Assembly (NCBI GenBank): GCA_001724265.1
Contig: MEDY01000283.1
Span: forward strand, 1-40,659
Direction of reading: 5' to 3'
DNA length: 40,659 nt
DNA from: Rhizaria sp. SCN 62-66
Taxonomy: Eukaryota; Rhizaria, unplaced
Part shown: positions 1 to 9,879 of the stretch, one piece after another
How positions within the stretch are numbered: the stretch's first letter is position 1
Layout of the letters: every line of letters starts with the position of its first letter
The notes under the pieces: model-generated
The model's input: the letters and a program-made list of their open reading frames with translations, nothing else
Told to the model about the DNA's origin: nothing
The model's database searches: none
Position numbers and translations under genes: made by a program

Positions 1-2
1 GC

Positions 3-140
3 TCCCCAGAGGACATCATGGCAGCCATCTCGCGCGTAAACGAGCTCATGAGCCACGCTAGCGCCCACTCGCTCCCTGCTGCACAACATGCTTCTGCAGC
101 TGCTCCGTCGCACCCAACAGTGCCTCTCCCACCTGTGTAG
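3..140 (+). CDS. 3' end of an unidentified protein-coding gene (partial)
   Basis: An open frame enters from the left edge and reads SPEDIMAAISRVNELMSHAS, then an Ala/Pro/His-rich tail ending LPPV and a TAG stop at 138-140. GC content and codon use resemble coding sequence, and AT-rich DNA begins shortly afterwards. The first 18 residues could form an amphipathic helix; I recognise no family. If UAG were a sense codon (see the finding on in-frame TAGs), the frame would continue to a TGA at 213-215. It would be the only gene in the window with a TAG terminator. Confidence 0.5.
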   Translation, partial: SPEDIMAAISRVNELMSHASAHSLPAAQHASAAAPSHPTVPLPPV

Positions 141-1258
141 GCAAGGCTGAGCAGGCAGATAACAGCAAGTACAGAGTACCACGTGCTAATCGAGTTTTTT
201 TAGACCGATAATTGATTGTCAAATAGATAATTCACATATTCATTTAGTCGAACAAATTTCATCAATAAATATATATGTATCGATCCAATTGTATTACAAA
301 ATCAATTTCCACCGCAAATTTTTTTGGTCAACTACGGATATTTTAGCCACAGCTACGGATATTTTTGCCCGCAGTAGTACTAGTAGTATAATACGCTGCA
401 CCTATACGTTGCACAGAATACGCTGCACATAGTACGCTGCACATCAAGAGCGCTATTATGCAATTTTCAGCCGCGAGCGTATTGCACCGTCTCTTGACAT
501 CGAGACGATTTATCACAGCCTCTTGCCGTGATTATGTAACAGCAACGGATTTCACTTGACTTTCATGCCTCTTGTCATTGACGAAATTCTTGAAATTACG
601 ATTAATTCTATATACAAGCCAGCATGACATATATTACACGTCTGATTTTTCAAGTGTAAGTATCATATTCACACCGGTATCTTGTCGCCTGCTACTCCTG
701 TGCTCAAAATTGCGTTTGTGGAGAAATCGTGCCGTCGCGCCATGAGTCCCACTCGACTGTTATTATCTAAGGCTTTACTCAACAATGACGTCGTCATAAG
801 GCATTGTATGTTGTTATACTTGTCTATCGTTTAGATTGTATGCAATTATTTTATTATGATTTGTATCTCTAAACTAATCATGCTCAGTTTAGCCAAGTTT
901 CAATCCATTCCTCGAGGAGTGGGTCGACCTCGGTGTCTGTGATGTAGGCACATATTTTGGGATGTTTAACAGAAACTAACGAGGACTTCGTAAATGAAAA
1001 GTTTATTACTAGTAGAAAAACTATTGTTATCATATCTTAAATCCCATGATAGAATACTCGTTCTATGGTGTATAGTCACAACTGAATGTTGGGTCAAGTC
1101 AACCCATTGCAACCGTTCTGACATACGACAAACATCTTACACATCCATTGGCTTGTTTTGCCCATTATCCCCAATCAACGCGTTTTTAGAGCATCGCTAC
1201 TACGTTTGCTTGTCTCTTAGCGGGGTATTAGGCAACGAGGAGTCACGTTAACTTGAAA
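141..1258. other. AT-rich intergenic region
   Basis: No convincing gene is present. An 85-codon open frame at 994-1251 lacks coding-like composition. The region holds a short tandem repeat (392-444) and two copies of ctacggatatttt near 331-365. It should contain the promoter of the gene starting at 1259. Confidence 0.6.
392..444 (+). repeat. Short tandem repeat, TACGYTGCAC x4
   Basis: TACGCTGCAC or TACGTTGCAC starts at 392, 405, 419 and 433, a period of 13-14 bp, in otherwise AT-rich DNA. It may be a minisatellite or clustered factor-binding sites. Confidence 0.75.
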
Positions 1259-4200
1259 ATGAGCGATATCTCATTTTCCCGTTGGGGTGCAAAGTACTTG
1301 ACAGGGGTCGCAGTAAACCAACTTAGGCTTCTCAACACAACCGTTGACGACGTCGTTTTATATGATCACGGGATATTGACCCATGCTGAAGCAACTATTG
1401 TGGCAGAGACTGCAGCCGCCGCTGCGGCCGCAGCCACCGCAGCTGCCCCAGCTGTTTCTGCCTCAGCTGCCGCTGCCCCCGCCTCTGCTGCCGCTGCGGT
1501 CGCAGCCCCGAAGGCCTCTGTAGCATCCGCTAATGTTGACACTCCATATACAAACACGATTGCGGCACGCACTCAAGCAAAGGCAGGTTTTCGGACTGCA
1601 TGGCGCGCGGCTGCAAGCAATAGCAACGACAATACTATCATGAGTAACAACAACGTCAGCGACGCCAATGATAACAACAGCGTTGCAGCGCGTCTCACAG
1701 AAAGTGACCGTATCAAGGCACTTTTCGTTGCTGCTAACGTTACTGCGGGGGTTTCTGTTGATGACGACGACGATGACGACGATGACGATGACGACGGCAA
1801 TGACAGCGATGAAGATCCTGTTAAAAGGGGTAATGGGCGTGTAACAGTACGTTTCTACTCCTATACTTTTTAGATATGTATTGATTATTTTGTCAGTGTG
1901 TTGGTTTAGGTCTTACAGTATGACGACCTGAAAACACCTGTTCATATGTTTGCTTTATCTTATAGATGCAATGGTTTTTAACACTACATGCTCAACTTTA
2001 AATGAAGTTTCCATGCACTATCACACAGATTTACAACAAGAACAAACGAATCTCACGAGCAAAGTAATCATTTTTCCTTTGTATTTCATCACACGTATAT
2101 GCTCGACACGCAGGGTCGGCGAGCCCGCTCTGATGAGGAGATTCAGGCCCAGATTGTTCGTGACACGGAAATTGCAGAATCAAATCCTCACAATCAAGAA
2201 GGAATACGCGCTAGGCGCCGCCTTGCCAATCTAAGCGATGCCGGCATGCACTCGCGCATGCGCCATAATGCAGTAAATTTCACCAAGGACAGACACGACC
2301 GTCTCTTACTGCGCGAGCGTGATGAGATCACCAGCCTACGCGACAGCGTTCCTGCGTATATTTGTGCTGTTGAGAAGCTTACTGATGCACTTTTACTTGA
2401 GAACAATGACGTTTGTACGCTAACCGCCGCGATCAACGTTGAGTGTGATGCTGCTGCTGAAGTTGCCGAGTGCGTGCGGGCTGACAACGTTATCGCTTGC
2501 TGCAACCATACCAAGAGCAAAAACAGCGCGTTCATCCTACAAGAAGGTGCTGAGATCCACCGCAGGTCTTCAGAGCGGGTGCGCACATATGCAGCTATTA
2601 TTAGCAAGCTTGCTGCGCTGCTAACAAGTGAGTGTGATTGCCGCACAGCGAACTCTACGCTACTTACTGAGGCCAGTACCACTCTCACTAGCACAGTCAG
2701 GGGCTCTATTGCATTCAGTGACTACCGCGCTGCCAAAATGAAGGCCATTGGCGAGTCAGCGATTGTAAACGAGTGTGCTGTTAACGCTGCCGCGGATAGT
2801 AAACCGGTATACGAGCGTGTGATCGAGGCTACGCGCACAACAGCAGACGCTGTGCGTCACGCCGCACAAGCAGCTGGAGCTCTTGTTGAGAGCTACAACA
2901 ACAATGTGGCTGCATTGAAGAGCTGTGCTGCTGCGCATGCGGCTGCATCTAATGTGATAATGGAGGGCGCACGCGCTCGCATGCCAATAGACGCTCAGGG
3001 TCGACGTAATAGCTATATCTCCAACGACACTGAGAAAGCAATGGCTATCATCAGCGAAACCGCTGTGAGTGACGAATGCAAGAAGGCGCATGTTGCGATG
3101 GGAACTGCTATGATCAACAGCGCAGCAGCACGCGCAATGGTGGCTGCTTCAATTGAGCACAGCGTAGCCGCTGCCATGGCTGAGTCTGACACGCACAACA
3201 TTACTATTGTCGCGCGCCAGAACCATGCCAACATCATCCCTCTCCTTGCACAGGCCCGCGTCGACTGGGGCAGTGCTTATGTTATCAAGGCAGCCGCTGA
3301 GGCAAACGCAACACATCTTAAAACAAACATTAATAACGTCACACGCAAGCCCCTTGGCATTGAGATGGTTGCAAATGCACGTACGTTCAACTGTAGTGGT
3401 AACGAGCTTGTCACTAGGACGCACCACATGTCAACAATGGCACTCTCGCTGCGGACTTTGACAAATTCGCGTGTGCTGGCCGTGGAAAATATGTATAAGG
3501 AGATGAAAGTTAACGCTGTACAGGAGATTTCCAGCCAGAAGGTACGTGAGTACAATAAGGACATGGCGGGCAAGGCCATTTCCAAACATCACGACGATGT
3601 ACTGCCGCATCATGCTGAGATTGTGGCGCGTGGGACGCCTGGTGTATTTGGTGAGGAGCAACAGATTCACACTCAGCACGGGTTCATGCATATTGCACGT
3701 GTGTATCACAAGCTGCAGCAAGGCGAGGAAGTGTTCGCTATGTGCTACGACACTGAGCTTAAGAAGGCTGTGTACAGTACCTTGCGCGTGAGCCAGTATG
3801 CTGGTCCCGCAAAGACTATGTGCATCCTGACTGCAGAGAACGAGAAGCGCCGCTGGCTTCCCGACGCTAACCGCTACGGCCAGACTGAACACTCAGCTGA
3901 TGACAGTAAGTCGCATCCACAGTCAAACTTTCTCTCCTCAGTGGTCTCTGATGACCTCGCCGTGTACGCGCAGATTGGCGTTGACTCAGCCCGCGGTGGT
4001 AAGTTTCATAGTGACTACCCGCACTAGGCGATCGCTGCTGGTGCCTTTGTTGGCAGTGACACTACTTTGTTGCGCATGCTGAGTGCTGCACCAAACGGTT
4101 ACGAGCCGCCACAGGGCTGCCCGTTCCGTCGTCAGTTCCTCGCTGAGATGCGCCGGCTGCGCTGCAAGAACGCAGCCAAGCGTCACCTCTTCCTGGAGCT

Positions 4201-6001
4201 GCTGGGCATGTGGCTAGGTGATGGAACTATGGGCTACAGTAACAGTCGCCGTGCTGTTCTTTTTGTCCAGCGCAAGGAGCGTGACATCAGCTTCATCCAA
4301 CGTACGCTATCTGCACTTGGCATCAAGCAATGGAAGGGTAGCAAGCAGCCTAGCCGTGACACTCACGGCTGGGCCATCTACAAACCTAATTGGTTCAGCT
4401 TTTTTGACCGCTACTTTGGAGATAAGTATAAGGAGGGTGCCACTGGCCAAGGAGTGCAACAGCGCGAGAGCCCGAAGAGCGCCAAAGGGGCGCTGCCTGC
4501 CTTTCTCCTCCTTGGCCTTACCAAGGAAGAGTCCAGGCTCGTGCTCAAGGGTCTCTGGCGTGCTGATGGTCAGAGTGCCGGCACAGGAGCGAATAAGATT
4601 TACACCAGCTCACGTGTGTATGTTGACAACATCCTGCAACTTGCGCAAAACGGCGGATACGGCGCGCGCTTTAACTTATCTCACCCCAAGGGCGCGTGCA
4701 GTGGGTTCACAATTGATGGAAGAACATACAGACTGCGTGAGTACGCGGAGCTGCCTCTTGAGATCAAGGCGGCAGCTAAGGCAATCGTTGCCACTGTGGA
4801 CGGCTATGCAGTGTGGTTTTCAGACGCAGTTAGCGGCAACACACTGTATCCTGCTATGTCGAGCAGCAGCATAGTCACGCGGAGGAGCTGTGACCGGGAC
4901 CGGCTTTGGGTGGTGGAGGTTGACCACACTGATCACATCGTTCTCACGCGCCGCGCCGCTGTCACCAGTATCAAGGGCAGGCGCGTCGTTTTCAAGGCCT
5001 CTCGCCCTGTGTTGGTCGGTGACTCAGTCAAGCTGATGAATGGCAGTCACTTCGGCGCGCGCCAGCTTGACGCCAACACCCGGAGCGAGGCCGTTGGTGA
5101 GCTGACCATCAAGATGGCTTACGACAACGACAGCAATGATGACGACGTTAATGTTGGCGCCTATAACAGGTACCACTTCCGTAACGTTGTCATTGTAGAC
5201 GACATCCCGCTGGTTAACGATGTCTTAGTCGAGTCCGATGAGGATATCGAGATGGACGGTGTTAGCCGCGACCAGGTTGAGGCGGCTGCTGAGGCTGATG
5301 ATGCGCGTCGCGACTCCGCCGAAGCAGAGTATGTGCGTCGTGTCACTGAGGCTAATGCTACAGAAAATGGTGTCGCTGTCACTGCTGAGACTGATACTTA
5401 TGCTGCCGCCGTTGCTGCTGCCGCACGAGCTGCCAACGCTCGTATTAGTCAGGCAGTTGATAACGGCACTAACGACATGCACGATGTTATCAATCGTATG
5501 AACAATAACAGTAACATCAGTGTCAACATCAACAGTAGTAATACCAACAATCATGGTACTGATAGTGATGCAATCGATCTTACTTTGGATTCCGACTCTA
5601 GTAATGATTACGATGATGAGAATGATGATGATGATGATGCTGTTGCGGCTCACTGTTTTCTGCATAGCAAGCCCAACGAAGTGCATGCGGCCGGACAAGC
5701 TCAGAACAACAGTGCCAGTGCAAGTGCTGCCACAGCTACATCACTATCAGCTGCAACGACCGCTGCTACTGATGTTGCTGCTGCTGCAGCTGCCGCTGTT
5801 GGTGCTGTTAGTTACGAGGATAACGATGACTATGACATTCTAAGTAAGCCTGTTGTTAAGCGCCCCCGTGGTCCCATTTACACTTACATGACTGCATATG
5901 GCGTTTACAGTAACAATAACCCTAGCAATGTCAATGGCAGTTTCATCAGCAAGAACAACAGTAGCAATAACAGCAACAATAACAAAAACAACAATATTTA
6001 A
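1259..6001 (+). CDS. Hint (intein-like) / LAGLIDADG homing-endonuclease protein with long helical N-terminal region
   Basis: Proposed exons are 1259-1846 and 2114-6001, joined in phase 0 by a 267-nt intron (GTACGT donor, CACGCAG acceptor), giving about 1,490 residues. Exon 1 has an Ala-rich run and a run of Asp. Residues about 200-700 are helical and Ala-rich with no recognised family. A Hint-like segment starts near residue 714 (IHTQHGFMHIARVYHKLQQG). A two-motif LAGLIDADG core follows: LLGMWLGDG (acidic residue D899) and GLWRADG (D1014). A C-terminal Hint-like strand reads WVVEVDHTDHIVLTRRAA, then SRPVLVGD. The tail is Asp/Ala/Asn-rich with a basic KRPRGP (about 1445). No N-terminal Cys/Ser nucleophile, block-B His (SDDL instead) or terminal His-Asn is evident, so splicing looks lost. 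The nuclease acids remain. A TAG at 4025-4027 lies in frame between the Hint half and the nuclease: a nonsense mutation, a read codon, or part of an intron. GC is lower than in the right-hand genes. Yeast HO and the VMA intein are known relatives in architecture. Confidence 0.7.
1847..2113 (+). other. Probable intron in the Hint/LAGLIDADG gene
   Basis: The donor GTACGT matches the donors of the best-supported introns here. The acceptor CACGCAG precedes GGTCGGCGAGCC, and both borders are phase 0. The segment is AT-rich and carries stops in the flanking frame at 1871, 1904 and 1977, so it cannot be read through. Confidence 0.55.
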
Positions 6002-6083
6002 GAATAACAACGCGAATAAGAAGGACTGTGAGAGGTACTCTATTAAAACATTGCCAGTTACTGCCAGTTATATGTACATATCT

Positions 6084-6170
6084 TAGTTAATAGCACGTTA
6101 GACTGACGGTGCGACGGCTTTAGGCGCCGTTTTGTTTTCGGACGCGCGGGTTCGGGTCCCGTCAAACTCA
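6084..6170 (+). tRNA. tRNA-Leu(UAG)-like gene, acceptor stem imperfect
   Basis: The anticodon arm is a perfect 5-bp stem (ACGGC/GCCGT) around loop TTTAGGC, identical to the usual tRNA-Leu(UAG) loop; anticodon TAG is at 6121-6123. A long variable region follows, as in tRNA-Leu, then a T arm GCGGG-TTCGGGT-CCCGT whose B-box differs from consensus at one base. A TTTTT run at 6171-6175 fits a Pol III terminator. A D stem GCAC/GTGC can be drawn at 6093-6096 and 6109-6112. The acceptor stem pairs at only four of seven positions. It may be a diverged tRNA, a pseudogene, or a tRNA-derived repeat. This anticodon reads CUA/CUN, not UAG. Confidence 0.5.
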
Positions 6171-6659
6171 TTTTTGCATCCCCGTACTTGGCCACTTCGG
6201 TACAGCCGCTTTGAGAAAAAGCCTACAATTTGCAGACGTTCGACCGTCTCGACGCGACAAACGCGATTTTTAGATTACTTAGTCCATAAATCGGATAACC
6301 AAGTAGGAGTCAAGATAGACAGATTCATTTGTAAACTTGATGCATCAGGATCTCTCGTTTTTTAACTATTCAAATCTGTTTTAATTTTTTCGAGTGGTAC
6401 CAATGACGGGGTATAAAGACATTCTCAAAAATCGCAGGAGGTGAAGAAAAAGTTGTTGTATTACTGGTACCAGTATGTTTTGTCATGGAGACTGTCATGG
6501 AAACTGTAGACTTTGATTTAATGTTAAGCTTTTGTCACGTAATATAATACTGTATCTTGTTACAATCGCCATTCTGCATAAAAATCCCTTCGCACAGCAA
6601 ACCACTGTGAAAATCGCCACCCAACAACCATGGCCGCCGTAATATTAGTAGTGTTTTCC

Positions 6660-6788
6660 TGTGTACACAGACTTCTCTTTTCTGTGAAAACAACAATAAC
6701 AATTTATGATATCAGAGACACAGTATATAATTCGAATTATATACTTGGTTCTTATCGTTTTCATAGAACAAGAGAGTCTGTGTTCACA
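6660..6788. repeat. Internal foldback unit 1
   Basis: The left arm (6660-6691, starting TGTGTACACAGACTTCTC) is matched by the reverse complement of 6757-6788 with few mismatches. The palindrome at 6723-6744 lies near its centre. Confidence 0.75.
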
Positions 6789-6858
6789 AGAAACGCCATC
6801 TTTATATCGCGGCCGGAAATTGCTGTTGATGAAGGGAATTTGATGCGGTGGTATTTTC

Positions 6859-6990
6859 TGTGTACACAGACTTCTGTTTACTGTGAGAACAACAACAACA
6901 ACAATTATTCATATCAGATACACAGTATATGGGTCGGATTATATACATCGGTGTTGTTGTTTTCATAGAAAAGAGAAGTCTGTGTTAACA
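6859..6990. repeat. Internal foldback unit 2
   Basis: A second, diverged copy of unit 1 in the same orientation about 200 bp downstream. Arms 6859-6896 and 6953-6990 pair over about 38 bp, and an AACAAC microrepeat extends the left arm. Confidence 0.75.
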
Positions 6991-7309
6991 GAAAACAGAA
7001 GTGTTGTACATAAGAAACACCGCCTTTATATCGCGGCCGGCAATTGCTGTGCGAATGGGATTTTACCATGGTTATGCAGAATGTCGGTTGTAACAACATC
7101 TTTTCTGGAAACTCTCGGGTTTGAAGAATTCTTCATCGCGCAAGGGCGTGAGCGGCAGACAGACTAATACACATAAATACGAACTCAAGAGATTGCTCAT
7201 CGAGATTAAAAATGTGCCTCAAAAGTAAAACCAAGCACGCTGATGTAAGAAAGGCACAATGTGTACTCATCCCTTGTTACGCGCGACATTTTACATAAGG
7301 ACTCTCTCA

Positions 7310-7448
7310 CAGGAAAACCACAGATAAACGACACCCAACGACCTACAAAGGTCCGGATCCAAGGGTGGTGTTTTCTGTGTACTCACACAGAAGGAGATGC
7401 CGTTTCTCTGTGGAGTCAGTGATATAATTACTGACTGTGGTTTTCCTG
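7310..7448. repeat. Small inverted-repeat element with 14-bp perfect ends
   Basis: CAGGAAAACCACAG at 7310-7323 is the exact reverse complement of 7435-7448. Near the right end AGTCAGT (7414-7420) pairs with ACTGACT (7430-7436) around a 9-nt AT loop. At 139 bp it is close in size to the foldback units upstream and carries similar TTTTCTGTGTAC sequence, so it may be a decayed relative. Confidence 0.55.
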
Positions 7449-7938
7449 GGCAAGTCCGAGGTTTTTACATGAGGAGCAAGTCGTGGAATTGTGCAAATAC
7501 ACATTTAAAGAATGTCAGTTCGTCCACATGTTGTCCACTGCCATTTCGTTCTGTCAAATCCGAATGTTAATTACATTTAACAAAGTTGCCATAATAGTTT
7601 TCGATATCTTCATTATACATCATACTCAATCCATAAACACTATCATCACACAAAATCGCCGTCGTGTTTGTCCGCAAATGGTTAGCAATATCACATTAAC
7701 ACATGTGAGACGTTTGATCCCACGCGGCGGCCTGCATTTTTATCGCAATTGCAATAGCCAATACAGTCCAGAACGAGCAAGATTATAGCGGGTTTCATCG
7801 CTGGTATCCTCTGTTGATGAACGAACGTCGATGACAAGCGAACTGGCATTTCGATAGGTTGATGAGGTTTTTTTTTTGTGTTGTCAAAAAGTGTCTTGGA
7901 GCCCGGCTTTACTGACTATTCACGGCGAGACATATTTC

Positions 7939-8896
7939 TCACTGCAGGTGGCCGAGCAGCGCCGTGGTGTCCGCCTTGACGTTGTCAATGCGCTCTGCCG
8001 AGAGCGAGAGCGCGGTGGAAGCGGCGCCGGTGACGGGGACAGCGAGCGTGGCGGTGACGCGCGCGAGCAGGGCGATTGTGCCTGCACTGGCGAGCGCGGC
8101 GCCGGCGCGCTGGGCGGACAGAGGGGCGCAGCGCGATGCGAGGGCGGCGGCAGCGTCGCGGGAGAAGATGACTGCACTGGCGTTGACGCTCCTATAGAAC
8201 CAAAAAAAGGTCAAAAATGAAAGCAAGAGTGATGTCGTATTCGGCATCGAAGCAAGTCATCAGAGCAAGAGAGAGCGCCGTTACGTACCCTCCGAGCGCG
8301 GCAATAAAGGGTTCCAGCGCGACTTTGGCGGGCCAGGCGAGTTGGGTGCGCACGGTGCGTTCGGGGACGCTGGCAGCGCCAGCGACAAGCGCGGCGACGC
8401 GTGCGATGCGTGCGAGCGTGGGCAGGTCGTCGAGGCCACGCTGGAGCGCGGCGCGTTCGGCGGCGGTGCCCAGGGCGTCGGCGAGGGCGTCGCTGGGCGC
8501 GGGCCAGTGGGCGAGCGCGGCGGCGGCGTGCGCGGCGGCGGCGTCGGCGGTGGAGAGGTCGCCGGCGGCGAGCCGGGAGGCGATGTCAGCGAGCGCGGTC
8601 AGAAGGGGCGCAAGAGCGGGTTCGATCGGGGCCGGGGCGCCGCGGCGGTCAAGCGCGGCGGAGGCGAGCGGGTACTGGTGCGCGTTGATGAGCGCAAGGC
8701 CTTGGAGCGCGCGGGTGAGGAACACGCAGTGCTGCGGGAGGGAGGAGAGCTCGGCCTCGGTGAGGAGGTCCGCGACAGCGCCCCAGGAGCGGGTCTGCGC
8801 GTGGGCGACAACGCGCGCGGACAGCTCAGCGCGCGGAAGAATGGCCGGTTCGGAGAGCAAGTCAGGCAAAGGACCAGTGGTCGTCGACGCCAACAT
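7939..8896 (-). CDS. Unidentified Ala/Leu-rich helical protein, two exons
   Basis: Exon 1 is 8896-8289 and exon 2 is 8191-7939, joined by a 97-nt intron (GTACGTAAC donor, T-rich tract, TTCTATAG acceptor) that splits a Gly codon. The product is 286 residues and ends with TGA. The ATG at 8896 is preferred because sequence upstream in the same frame is AT-rich and not coding-like. The protein is almost entirely helical and Ala/Leu-rich (for example LTRALQGLALINAHQY and PLLTALADIASRLAAG), which could fit TPR-like helical pairs. No catalytic motif, signal peptide or membrane segment is clear, and I do not recognise the family. Confidence 0.7.
8192..8288 (-). other. Intron of the 7939-8896 gene
   Basis: It has a GTACGT donor and a TATAG acceptor with a T-rich tract, and it is much more AT-rich than its flanks. 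Its removal joins two different frames that both have strong coding composition. Confidence 0.85.
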
Positions 8897-9502
8897 AGCC
8901 GTTCTATACGAGGACGAAAGGGGAGGAGCAACGTTAGGTCCGTGCAGCAACACCGCTAAATGATTACGCAGTGATTTTTCATGTGTCCGTCGCGTTTCGC
9001 TAATTGAGCATGGTGACAACCACAACTCGTCTACAATACTGCTATGCTGTGATATACCGACACATTTCGAGGAAGACAGCTCCAAGGAAGATAGGCGTCA
9101 CATCAAGACTCAACCACAACGCTATTTCGCATTCTGAAGAGTATTCCTAAAAGTTGAACCGTCAACCGTAGTAAACTAAACCGAAAAATATCCAGATCAG
9201 TTCGTTTGACGATCATAGACGTGCTACAGCGTGCTTTGAAGTTGGACCTCCCAGATCCCGCAAGCTCCACCACAAACGCTGATTGCAAGACATGACTGAA
9301 GTTTATTTATTGGTTGATTTGTACAGATTCATGTGACACATTTTGCATACAAAAGCACGTGAGACACAATTCACTCACATGCATTTGGCCACACTCGGGA
9401 AAATCCTTTTGATAAGTGGTTGTATGCGTCTCTATCGTCAGAATTCAATAGTACGTAGTACGTATAGGTGCGTTACAATCACAAGGCAGCATCCGCAACA
9501 CA

Positions 9503-9879
9503 GTTACAACCGACATTCTGGTGTTTGCCCCAGTGTGTGAGACTTGGTATAGATGCAGTCGAGCTTGACACCCACGCTGATGACCGTCAATATGAATTGT
9601 AAGATCAACGTCGGCCTTTATCTGATCGACAAGCGCACTGACGTTAGAGCAGCAAGCGCAGTCTCGGGCACAGCGGCGCCAGTGCGGCTGGTGCGAGTGC
9701 TCGCAGCGGTGCTGAGCTCTTTGACGATGACGACGTCGGTATCATCGCCGCTCGCCTCGTGCTGACGCGCATCAGGGCGCGTATCTGTGCTCCCATGTGT
9801 ACTTTGACATTGGTGCTGGTTGATGCTAATGTGTCTGTGTCAGCAGCCAGTGTATTTTATGCAGAATGTCGGCTGTGAC
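9503..9879. mobile_element. Inverted-repeat segment sharing its terminal motif with the 6554-7099 element
   Basis: GTTACAACCGACATTCTG at 9503-9520 is repeated in inverted orientation at 9862-9879 with two differences. The same motif forms the outer arms of the element at 6554-7099, 2.4 kb away. The four copies are arranged as two inward-facing pairs, which suggests terminal repeats of a non-autonomous element family. No target-site duplication is evident. Confidence 0.5.
9648..9878 (+). pseudogene. Coding-like fragment inside the inverted-repeat segment
   Basis: A frame of 76 codons without ATG start reads SGASAAGASARSGAELFDDD and then a V/I/L/R-rich stretch, ending TGA at 9876-9878. Its first half is GC-rich and looks coding, unlike the surrounding AT-rich DNA. 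Upstream in the same frame stops appear at once. It may be a captured or decayed gene fragment, or an exon I cannot connect. Confidence 0.25.

Larger units (their letters stand above)
6554..7099. mobile_element. Composite foldback/MITE-like element with nested inverted repeats
   Basis: Outer arms at 6554-6601 and 7046-7099 are imperfect reverse complements; both contain forms of GTTACAACCGACATTCTG followed by GCATAA and, after a small gap, TCGCACAGCAA. Inside are two direct copies of a unit of about 180-200 bp (about 6651-6827 and 6851-7052), both ending in TTTATATCGCGGCCGG. Each copy is itself a foldback, with arms 6660-6691/6757-6788 and 6859-6896/6953-6990. A perfect 22-bp palindrome is at 6723-6744. 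No transposase frame is present and no clear target-site duplication is visible, so it would be non-autonomous. Confidence 0.7.
6171..7938. other. AT-rich intergenic region with inverted-repeat elements
   Basis: No supported gene. The region holds the composite inverted-repeat element at 6554-7099 and a smaller hairpin element at 7310-7448. Open frames of 60-114 codons here fall inside the repeats or antisense to the next gene and are not coding-like. Confidence 0.6.

Noticed and set aside
994-1251. 85-codon open frame
   Set aside because: Composition is that of surrounding AT-rich DNA, there are no recognisable motifs, and it ends just before the next gene's start.
3999-4027. A 29-nt intron (GTAAGT to CACTAG) that would remove the TAG at 4025
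   Set aside because: Its length is not a multiple of three and the next frame stops within 11 codons.
6121-6123. The tRNA-like anticodon as the reader of UAG codons
   Set aside because: Anticodon UAG pairs with CUA (Leu). A UAG-reading tRNA needs anticodon CUA, which I do not see in this window.
6630-7167. Open frames inside the foldback element
   Set aside because: The two frames lie over the duplicated repeat units and encode the repeat sequence; no transposase or other motif is present.
7939-8896. Assigning the gene to TRAPPC12 or another TPR protein
   Set aside because: Only general helical, Ala/Leu-rich composition is visible; no diagnostic repeat or motif supports a name.
8217-8963. 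Long open frames on the plus strand opposite the 7939-8896 gene
   Set aside because: High GC with few A/T third positions keeps antisense frames open. Their products are Arg/Ala/Gly strings, and the minus-strand frame has proper splice sites and a better composition.
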